From: an uncultured Porphyromonadaceae bacterium
GTDB taxonomy: Bacteria > Bacteroidota > Bacteroidia > Bacteroidales > Muribaculaceae
Length of the DNA: 44,277 bases
Assembly (NCBI GenBank): GCA_937989585.1
Contig: CALKRW010000058.1
Location: 1-44,277, forward strand
Reading direction: 5' to 3'
The stretch's first letter is position 1. Each line of letters opens with the position of its first letter. The translations under genes were made by a program, and so were the position numbers. This document shows, piece after piece, positions 1-7,100 of this stretch. The notes beneath the pieces were generated by a model. It had not been told where the DNA came from. It did not search any database and worked only from the letters and a program-made list of their open reading frames with translations.

Positions 1-48
1 TTTTCAAGCTGCCGATTCGTCTTTTTTAGGCCATTCCTTATCCCGAAC

Positions 49-1716
49 TCACGTTGATATATTTATCTTATTCTCTATTTGGTAACTCAAATGTTCTTTA
101 GGGTTTATATATTGCACTGTTTCATTTTCAATTTCCCTATTTATGACTTTTATCCAATAATTTTCAATTTCTTGCCAATTACCATATACATCTTGACGCC
201 CTTGATTTTTAATTGTGTCAAGACCATCTTCTTTTATATAACATCCAAATATTTGCTTATCTCCTTGTGGTTTTCCGGATTCGAATATGAAAATTGAAGT
301 ATTTACACCATCAAATGTTCGTTCCGGAAGTTTTATTATTTGTAATAATCTATGCCTTGATAGTATATTTCTTACTCGTCTTACTTGGTTTTTCTTTTCC
401 AATTTTTTATCAGGCAAAATAAATGCGCATAAATGATGTAACGTTTTATCTCTATCTGCTACGGCATTCAAGACATTAAGCACAATGTCTAAACAACCAT
501 ATTTACTTTCAAAGGGTGGATTCATCAATACTTTTGTAATATTTTTACTTTTAATCCACTCGTATGCTTCTCCATATCTCGAATCTAAATGTTCAATATT
601 TGTTTTTCCATCTTTATGAATTAACATATTCGCACATGCAAGAGCATAAATTTCCATATCTTTCTCAATTCCATATAGTTGTAACTTTTTAATCTCTTTG
701 GCTTTTTTAACACGTTCACCTCCTGCTTCTTTTATCATATTGCACATCGACTTTACAAGAAATGTGCCAGAGCCACAAGCAGCATCTAAAATGATATCAT
801 TTTTACAAACATCAATTATCCTGTACATTAAAGATGCAATATGATCAGGTGTAAATACTTGTCCAGATTCTGATTTTCCTTTATAACGATTAAACTCATT
901 AAAGAAAATAGCCATAACATCTTCTCCATTCCAATATGAAGATTCAAAATCATTTGCTATTTCATCTACTTTTTCAACAAACGTTAATATGGCCTTAGGG
1001 TTATTTGGAGTTTCTGCATTTATAGCATCGAATCTTTCAATAAGATACTTAAGTTTATTACTAACCTTAATGTCATCGCTTAATATATGTTTTAATTTGT
1101 CTTTTATGGTAAATCTTAAAACATCATATGTCATATCCTTAGTTATTACGGCTCCATATCTTTTTGCAACTAATGCAGACGCCGTAAAAATCATTCTGTG
1201 ATATAGATTCTTTAATGTAAGTCCGAAATGAAGTGCATCATTTATGCATTTTGTGGCTTGATAAATCTTTTGTTTATTAATCGTATTCTTATCAAAAAGA
1301 CTTAGATAATATTCTTTATTTTGTAGTCTATATTCTCCTAAAATTTGTACACAATTTTTATATACGATTATATCATAGCCATTAAAAAGGATACCTATAA
1401 CTTTCTTGTATTTTGATGTTACAATACGACAATTTTTTAATAATTCTTCTTTTTCTTTTGCTCCAAAATTTACATTACTGTTCTTACATTCAAGTATAAT
1501 GGCAGGAGAGTTTTTGTCATTAGGCAGATACCACCCATCAGGTTTATCTTTTATACCGGGAAATCCTAATTGATTAAATGTTGTTACTTGGCCTGTTCCC
1601 GACTTTATTCCACGCTCTTTTATGTGTAAGCCCAATGTTTCGCTGGAATTTCTTCTTACTTCATCTTCGGTGAGATAGCATTTACCCCCCCCCAATTGTA
1701 AATTATTGATAATCAT
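49..1716 (-). CDS. N6-adenine DNA methylase with nuclease-like N-terminal domain, phase-variable
   Basis: 555 aa. Residues about 35-120 resemble the HsdR N-terminal (PD-(D/E)XK-like) fold: PDGWYLP, then ILECKNSN, then GILFNGYDIIVYKN. Residues about 270-500 are an HsdM-type N6-adenine methyltransferase: FTPDHIA, the AdoMet motif DAACGSGTF and the catalytic NPPF. There is no recognisable target-recognition domain, so a partner specificity subunit would be expected beyond the left window edge. The family methylates adenine as part of type I-like or type IIG-like restriction-modification; whether the N-terminus cuts DNA is inference. The gene is far more AT-rich than its neighbours, suggesting horizontal transfer. 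A G9 run in codons 8-11 makes expression prone to slippage. Its TGA stop is followed by 14 more in-frame sense codons before a second TGA at 4-6. Confidence 0.9.
   Translation of the reverse strand: MIINNLQLGGGKCYLTEDEVRRNSSETLGLHIKERGIKSGTGQVTTFNQLGFPGIKDKPDGWYLPNDKNSPAIILECKNSNVNFGAKEKEELLKNCRIVTSKYKKVIGILFNGYDIIVYKNCVQILGEYRLQNKEYYLSLFDKNTINKQKIYQATKCINDALHFGLTLKNLYHRMIFTASALVAKRYGAVITKDMTYDVLRFTIKDKLKHILSDDIKVSNKLKYLIERFDAINAETPNNPKAILTFVEKVDEIANDFESSYWNGEDVMAIFFNEFNRYKGKSESGQVFTPDHIASLMYRIIDVCKNDIILDAACGSGTFLVKSMCNMIKEAGGERVKKAKEIKKLQLYGIEKDMEIYALACANMLIHKDGKTNIEHLDSRYGEAYEWIKSKNITKVLMNPPFESKYGCLDIVLNVLNAVADRDKTLHHLCAFILPDKKLEKKNQVRRVRNILSRHRLLQIIKLPERTFDGVNTSIFIFESGKPQGDKQIFGCYIKEDGLDTIKNQGRQDVYGNWQEIENYWIKVINREIENETVQYINPKEHLSYQIENKINIST
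1685..1693 (-). repeat. G9 homopolymer in the methylase 5' coding region
   Basis: Nine consecutive C on the plus strand are nine G in the coding strand, spanning part of the Leu codon and the Gly-Gly-Gly codons right after MIINNLQ. At nine the frame is open. With ten, a TAA follows directly after the tract. With eight, the frame stops about ten codons later. No in-frame ATG lies soon after the tract. This is the layout of slipped-strand phase-variable restriction-modification genes. Confidence 0.9.
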
Positions 1717-1791
1717 AATATTATATTATGGCGCTAAGAATTTTATAAGTAATGCAAACAATTCGTTATTATTTCTTTAGATTAAAAGAAT

Positions 1792-1940
1792 AAAAAAAAC
1801 TCATTAAAGTAATTCTCATTTACATAACCTAAACATTATGGATGACACCATACATGCGCTTCAATAATACTCAGAAAAATATTATGTGCTAGGGGTATTT
1901 CCATCTACGAGCAAGAAAACTAATGTATGGTTTATCATCA
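1792..1940 (-). ncRNA. Candidate structured RNA or long leader upstream of the methylase
   Basis: Read on the minus strand, a TAAATTTG -7 element (1954-1947) would start RNA near 1940. The first 17 nt (1939-1923) can pair with 1855-1841: a 5-bp helix, a small internal loop, then a perfect 9-bp helix. The enclosed loop has a weaker inner hairpin around 1856-1890. About 40 nt after the closing helix is a T8 run (1799-1792) that could end transcription. No -33 TTG is found at the right spacing, so the promoter is weakly supported. It may simply be the 5' UTR of the methylase. Confidence 0.25.
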
Positions 1941-1946
1941 ACCGCA

Positions 1947-1954
1947 CAAATTTA
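1947..1954 (-). promoter_or_regulatory. Possible -7 promoter element (TAAATTTG)
   Basis: Matches the Bacteroidota -7 consensus TAnnTTTG on the minus strand. A -33 TTG at 19-21 nt spacing is absent. It would serve the candidate RNA and/or the methylase with a leader of about 225 nt. Confidence 0.3.
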
Positions 1955-2064
1955 CAAAAAAACAAAACAGTACATATTGAAATCTCCAAACTATTTTTTT
2001 ATAATTAAAGCATTTTAGGAAGGCAATATGCACACGACCGCCTAGGTGAATCGGTTTGGCATGT

Positions 2065-2340
2065 TTACTGCTGGTGGTTTTGGCTACGGATGGGGTGCGG
2101 GGGATTAATGATTAGCCGGACTTTAATAAGACCGGCTACTATTGGCGTTGACTCAAACGGAAGTTGAAACTGGTGGACGTTCAACTCGTGAGGCACACGC
2201 ACGGGTTCAAATTCGAGGCTCCGGACGGAAAACAACGAATAGCTGATGTGCTCAATAGCGATGGAGTGGTTCTTCTCGCCAAGCATGCTCCCAATAACAT
2301 TTAAGGCATTGATTACTCCCATTATTCCTATTCCTCCCAT
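2065..2340 (-). CDS. Small hypothetical protein
   Basis: Up to 91 aa. A second in-frame ATG (codon 7, at 2322) has a GGAGG-type stretch upstream and may be the true start. The protein has a hydrophobic N-terminus (GVINALNVIG) followed by what looks like alternating beta strands and a Pro-rich tail. I recognise no family. Against it: it is isolated and overlaps an opposite-strand open frame. For it: codon use is balanced rather than AT-biased, and a tandem repeat lies immediately upstream of its start where a promoter would be. Treat it as unproven. Confidence 0.25.
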   Translation of the reverse strand: MGGIGIMGVINALNVIGSMLGEKNHSIAIEHISYSLFSVRSLEFEPVRVPHELNVHQFQLPFESTPIVAGLIKVRLIINPPHPIRSQNHQQ

Positions 2341-2346
2341 GAATTT

Positions 2347-2426
2347 TCGGGATGCTCGCTATTCTCGGGAGTTTCGTGATCTCGGGATGCTCGGGAGTCT
2401 CGCGATGGTCGGGATTATCGGGACAC
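2347..2426. repeat. 9-bp tandem repeat (minisatellite), about nine units
   Basis: Nine consecutive units beginning TCG, most reading TCGGGA plus three variable bases: exact TCGGGA starts at 2347, 2365, 2382, 2391, 2409 and 2418. Intermediate units are TCGCTATTC, TCGTGATC (one base short) and TCGCGATGG. The spacing is 9 bp throughout except for the short unit. The array sits between the small minus-strand ORF and the aminotransferase terminator. Confidence 0.8.
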
Positions 2427-2455
2427 AAGACGAGGGTGATGGTCCAAGTATTGCT

Positions 2456-2490
2456 AAAAAGGACAAGGCCTGTCGGTGGGGACAGGCCTT
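2456..2490 (-). terminator. Intrinsic terminator of the aminotransferase
   Basis: Perfect 10-bp stem (2465-2474 with 2481-2490) and 6-nt loop. On the minus strand it is followed after four bases by T5 (2460-2456). It lies about 135 nt downstream of the aminotransferase stop. Confidence 0.8.
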
Positions 2491-2518
2491 GGGTAGATTA
2501 TTTTATGTTGGGGACGGG

Positions 2519-2636
2519 GATTAGACGGGAGAAAGTCTAATGGAGAAAGGGATTAGGTGCGGTGGGTATTAGGCAGGGATGGGATTGGCGGGTATTAGGC
2601 GGGGTAGGCCTCGAGTGGAGGGAGATTAGGCGGGGG
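2519..2636. repeat. Degenerate ATTAGGCGGG repeats and echo of the aminotransferase 3' end
   Basis: At least five copies resembling ATTAGGCGGG (near 2519, 2551, 2568, 2593 and 2624), with a partial one near 2583. The copy at 2593-2615 continues GGGGTAGGCCTCGAG, nearly matching the aminotransferase C-terminal codons at 2644-2658, so a decayed duplicate of the gene's end (LEAYP then a stop) lies just after the real stop codon. Confidence 0.6.
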
Positions 2637-3828
2637 TGCGGCCGGGGTAGGCTTCGAGGGCGTGGCGGAGGACTTCCATGGCTTTGCCGAGTTCCTCGCG
2701 CTTGAGTACGTAGGCCATGCGGACCTGGTTCTTGCCGAGTTCGGGATTGGAATAGAAGCCTGAGCCGGGAGCCATGAATATAGTCTGCCCTTCGTACTCG
2801 AACTCCTCGAGACACCACCGGCAGAATTTGTCGGCGTCATCGACCGGAAGTTTCACCAGGGTGTAGAACGCTCCCATGGGTATGGGCGAATAGCAGCCGG
2901 GGATTTTGTTGATCTGGTCGATAAGATACTTGCGGCGCTCGACATACTCATTATATGTGGCAAGCATATATTCGGGAGGGGTGTCTATCGAGGCCTCGGC
3001 GACAATCTGTCCCAGCAGTGGAGGGCTAAGACGTGCCTGACAGAATTTCATCACGCTCTCCTTCAGTTCCCGGTGCTTCGTAATCAGGGCGCCGATACGG
3101 ATACCGCACTCGTTGTAACGCTTCGATACGGAGTCAATCAATACAACCTTGTCCTCGATGCCGGGAAGGTGGAAAGCCGAGATATAGGGCGCGCCGGTGT
3201 AGCAGAACTCACGGTAGACCTCGTCGGAGAACAGGAAGAGGTCGTGCTTGAGGACAAGGTCGCGAATCTGCAGCATCTCCTTCATTGTGTAAAGGTATCC
3301 CGTGGGGTTGTTGGGATTGCAGATTAGTATGCCCTTGGTGCGGGGCGTGATGAGTTTCTCGAATTCCTCGACGGGCGGCAATTCGAATCCGTCATCGATT
3401 GACGAAGGTATGGTGATAATCTTGACACCGGCACTGACCGCGAAAGCCATATAGTTGGCGTAGGCAGGCTCGGGGACGATAATCTCGTCGCCCGGGTCGA
3501 GACTTGCCATGAAGGCGAACAGCACAGCCTCCGAGCCTCCGGCGGTCACTATGATATCGTCGACATCGACCTCGATATTGAAGCGGTGATAGTATTCCTT
3601 TAGTTTCTTGCGAAGCGACAGCAGGCCCTCCGACGGGCTGTATTCCAGGACCTTGCGGTCGATATTGTGCAGAGCCTCGATAGCCGCCGGAGGGGTCGGA
3701 ACATCAGGCTGACCGATATTCAGGCGATAGACCTTGAGACCGCGCTGGATAGCCTTGTTAGCGAGAGGGAACAGCCGTCGGATGGGAGAGGCAGGCATCT
3801 CCTGCCCGCGCTTTGATACTGTTGGCAT
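2626..3828 (-). CDS. Pyridoxal-phosphate aminotransferase (fold type I, class I/II)
   Basis: 400 aa, a normal length for aspartate/aromatic-type aminotransferases, which move an amino group between an amino acid and a 2-oxo acid in the cytoplasm. Visible landmarks are NPNNPTG at 171-177, SDEVY at 201-205, SVSKR with the PLP Schiff-base lysine K236, and YSPSEG near 63-68. Substrate cannot be decided from sequence. The gene stands alone and is divergent from the pectin esterase. Its last codons (LEAYPGRTPA) overlap a GC-rich repeat region and an imperfect copy of the 3' end follows, so the terminal residues may be a recent extension. Confidence 0.93.
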   Translation of the reverse strand: MPTVSKRGQEMPASPIRRLFPLANKAIQRGLKVYRLNIGQPDVPTPPAAIEALHNIDRKVLEYSPSEGLLSLRKKLKEYYHRFNIEVDVDDIIVTAGGSEAVLFAFMASLDPGDEIIVPEPAYANYMAFAVSAGVKIITIPSSIDDGFELPPVEEFEKLITPRTKGILICNPNNPTGYLYTMKEMLQIRDLVLKHDLFLFSDEVYREFCYTGAPYISAFHLPGIEDKVVLIDSVSKRYNECGIRIGALITKHRELKESVMKFCQARLSPPLLGQIVAEASIDTPPEYMLATYNEYVERRKYLIDQINKIPGCYSPIPMGAFYTLVKLPVDDADKFCRWCLEEFEYEGQTIFMAPGSGFYSNPELGKNQVRMAYVLKREELGKAMEVLRHALEAYPGRTPA

Positions 3829-3988
3829 ATTTCTTGAATAAATAAAATGGTTATATACTTAAACAAGGGATTAAAAAGAAAGCAAGCCACAGGTGAGAAA
3901 AGAAAATCCTATGAAAGGAACAAGTGAAATCATATGTGGAACAATTGCAATCTTAATTTAAAACAATCCTTTCCGAATTTTGACGGGA

Positions 3989-3996
3989 CAAAGGTA
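3989..3996 (-). promoter_or_regulatory. Possible -7 element of the aminotransferase promoter
   Basis: TACCTTTG on the minus strand matches TAnnTTTG. Transcription would start near 3982, giving a leader of about 150 nt. No TTG was found at 19-21 nt upstream. Confidence 0.4.
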
Positions 3997-4148
3997 CAAA
4001 ATAATTACGCACCATAGCGTATATCACATATAAAGATACAGTAATGAGAGCAATAAAAAGTTGTAAGCACTTAAATTCACGCTTAAGTTCCGTCAGATTA
4101 CACCCCATTAGCCGTCAATTTTTACCCCTTCTTGCTGTGAGGCCATAT

Positions 4149-4156
4149 TAATTTTG
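4149..4156 (+). promoter_or_regulatory. Possible -7 element of the pectin esterase promoter
   Basis: TAATTTTG matches TAnnTTTG, about 40 nt before the ATG. A TTG at 4132-4134 is too close (14 nt) for the usual spacing, so the -33 element is unresolved. Confidence 0.45.
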
Positions 4157-4197
4157 CACCGACGAAATCTTTTATTATTTACCTAAATACCAAATTC

Positions 4198-7100
4198 ATG
4201 AGAACAATCAAGCAATGGATGCTGCTCATCGCGCTTGCGCTGTGCCTGCCAATGTCATCATGGGCACAGGTGCTGTACACCTGCGGCGACAGCACGATGG
4301 CGAACTACGCCACCGACGGTTCCACGCCGACCCGCGGCTGGGGACAGTACTTCGGCGCGTTCTTCAAGCCGGGACTCACCGTAAAGAATTACGGCAAGGG
4401 CGGCATGGACGTGCAGGGCTTCGTCTCTAACCAGGCCTACTGGCCTACCATCAAGAAAAACCTCAAGCCCGGCGACTACGTCCTGCTCCAGTTCGCCCAC
4501 AACGACGAGAAGAACGGCGGCATGGACGGAAACCAACTCTACGAGTATTACCTCGCCAAAGGCGACACCGAGGCCGCAGCCGCAGTCGACAAACGCGGCT
4601 CGATTCCCCACGACACCTATGTAAAGACGCTCCGCATGCTCGTGAGCGAAATCCGTGCCGCAGGCGCGACCCCCCTGTTCGCATCGTCAATCTGCCGCAT
4701 GTACTTCGCAGGCAATGACATACGCCGCAACGGACGCCACGACCTAGGCGACAACTTCGACGTGCTGACCGCCGACGGTCCTAAAAAAGGCAACTCGGTT
4801 CCCGCCGATGACCACTCGATGGACTACACATACCAGATGCAGCAACTCGCAAAGGAACTTGACGTACCCTTCATCGACATGATGCAGTCCACACGCGAAC
4901 TCTATCTGCTCTACGGCGATGAGCGCTGCCACTCGATACTCGGAGACGGCGCAGGCTCGACCCACCTGAGCGTCGCAGGCGCAGCCCTGATTGCCCGCCA
5001 GGCTGCCGAACTCATGCAGAAACAGGGTATCCTCGCCGACTATATCAGCCTCAGCGACGCCGAACTTTCGGCAAGCCCCTCCGAAGGCAATCTCGGCGAA
5101 GCCTATGTCGGCAACGTCCTCACAAAGGAATTCACCCTCACCGGTTTCGGACTCAGCCCCGAGGCCGGAGCCGTGACCATCACATCGAACTCTGACGCCT
5201 TTGTCCTTTCGACCGACAAATCCCGCTGGGAAAGCAGCGTGAGCCTCCCCTACACCGGCGGAACGCTCGTAGGCACATTCTACGTCAAGGCATCGCTTAA
5301 GAACCCCGGCGAACTTTCGTCTACCCTCACCGCCTCATCATCGAACTCATCGCTCGAGATTCCCGTCTCGGCGACCGCCGTCGCCATTCCCGGCAGCGGA
5401 GCCGTCAGCGTCAACTGGCCTCTCGCTACTAACAACGAATATACCCTTGACGGCGAGACAACAGTGCTCCCCATGGAACTGAAAGGACTCAAGGTAGCAG
5501 GTTACGACAACGGCATCCTGCTTCAGCCACAGAACGGCGCTTGGCCCGACGGCGACATCGACGAATCGCCCGACCGGTATGTCGAGTTCGGCATCACAGC
5601 CCCGGCAGACAAGGCTCTGCAGGTAAACCGCCTTGCCATGATGATCGGCGCCACCGGCACCGACCTCATGCAGTGCCACGTCACATACTCCACCGAGGAA
5701 GGCTATGGCAATCCCACAACCTTCTACTCGCCCAACACAATGAAGGACGGCGAGATGGTCCAGGCCCTCACCGAGGCGCTGACAAACCTCAAGGCCGGCC
5801 AGACACTGCGCATGCGCGTCTACCCCTGGACCAAATCCAAGGCCGAGAACGCAAGCCTGCGCCTGCAGAACGTAAGCATCGGCGGCTATGCCGAAAGCAC
5901 TTCGACTCCGGCAACCCTTACTTGGCCCCTTGACAAAGGCAAGGACAATCCCTCTTCAGCCGACACGCAGAGCGACGCCTTCACATTCACGACCTACAGC
6001 GTAGGCTCCGACCTGGTCGTAACCGGAACCGGCAAACCCTCCGACCGCACAGGCACAATGTATCAACCGCTTGTGAACAACCAGAACGGCTACACCGACG
6101 CCGCCTCCCTAATATTCCAGGTACGCCCCAAGAAAGGCCTAACCTTTCAACTTAAGAAAGTCTCGTTCTACGGAACAAAGAACGGCACCAGCGGCGGCCT
6201 TCTCAACGCCGTCGTAGATGTTGACGGTGATGTCCGTGAACTCGGCAAGGACCTCGCTCTAATTCGCAACAACGACAACGCAAACGGCAATCAGGCCTAC
6301 TTTGAGTTTCCAGTCGACGGTGTCGTAGTCTACGACAACACCCTAACCTTCAAGATAGGCATCTCAAAACTCGGCAATACCAAAACCGTCACAATCCATG
6401 ACGTAGTACTCGAGGGCGAGATCTCCGGCAAGGAAATCGCCGTTCCCGTGTTCACAATCACCGCCGTACCCTCCGACCCCGAGGCCGGTGCGGTCACCAT
6501 TGTTCCCAACACCTCCAAGATCAGCGAGGGAACACCTGTCAGCGTCTCCGCATCCGAGAACTTCGGCTACCATTTCATCGAATGGACAGCCGGCGGCAAA
6601 ACCGTCTCGACAGACAATCCCTACGAATTCAGCGCATCGGCCGACCTCGCCCTCGTGGCAAAATACAAAAAGGTCAACACCTACCCCATGGAACTGAGCG
6701 TTCTCGGCGGTGCCAATGACTATAAGGTCTCGGTAAGCCCCGAAGGACACCTAATCGACGGCGTGCGCTACTACGAGGAAGGCACAGACGTGGTGCTTAC
6801 CGCATCGAACAACCGCATCCTCACCTTCACAAACTGGGAAGACAACACCACCGACTGCAAGCGTCAGGTGAAAATGGACGGTCCGAAGGACATCGTTGCC
6901 AACTATTCAGCCGAAGACTATATCGTAGGCTGGGACCTGTACTATGACAATCCCGCCGGTGACCGCGCCGCCGACTACAAGGCCGAAAGCGACAACACCG
7001 GGCTGCTCTCGCTGATGAACGAAAGCGGCAAGACCACGACATGGCTGGCACACGGAATCACCAGAGGTCTTGAGAACGGACGTCCCGCAGCCCGCGTGTG

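Larger units (their letters stand above)
1717..2064. other. AT-rich intergenic stretch upstream of the methylase
   Basis: 348 bp with no convincing ORF on either strand. It is strongly AT-rich, with an A8 run at 1792-1799 and a long inverted repeat at 1841-1855/1923-1939. It probably holds the methylase promoter and leader, and possibly a small structured RNA (separate entry). No insertion-sequence remnant was recognised. Confidence 0.6.
3829..4197. other. Divergent intergenic region (aminotransferase / pectin esterase)
   Basis: 369 bp, AT-rich, no ORF worth reporting. It carries one -7-like element for each direction (3989-3996 minus, 4149-4156 plus). No riboswitch-like fold was recognised. 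Confidence 0.6.

Noticed and set aside
1728..1739. Shared word GGCGCTAAGAAT near 1728 and near 9454 as possible attachment sites
   Set aside because: A 12-base match is expected many times by chance in 44 kb, and there is no integrase or element between them.
2193..2223. tRNA-like GGTTCAAAT box
   Set aside because: The flanking bases cannot form a T-stem, acceptor stem or anticodon arm.
2347..2426. CRISPR array
   Set aside because: Units are 9 bp with no unique spacers and no cas genes nearby; it is a simple tandem repeat.
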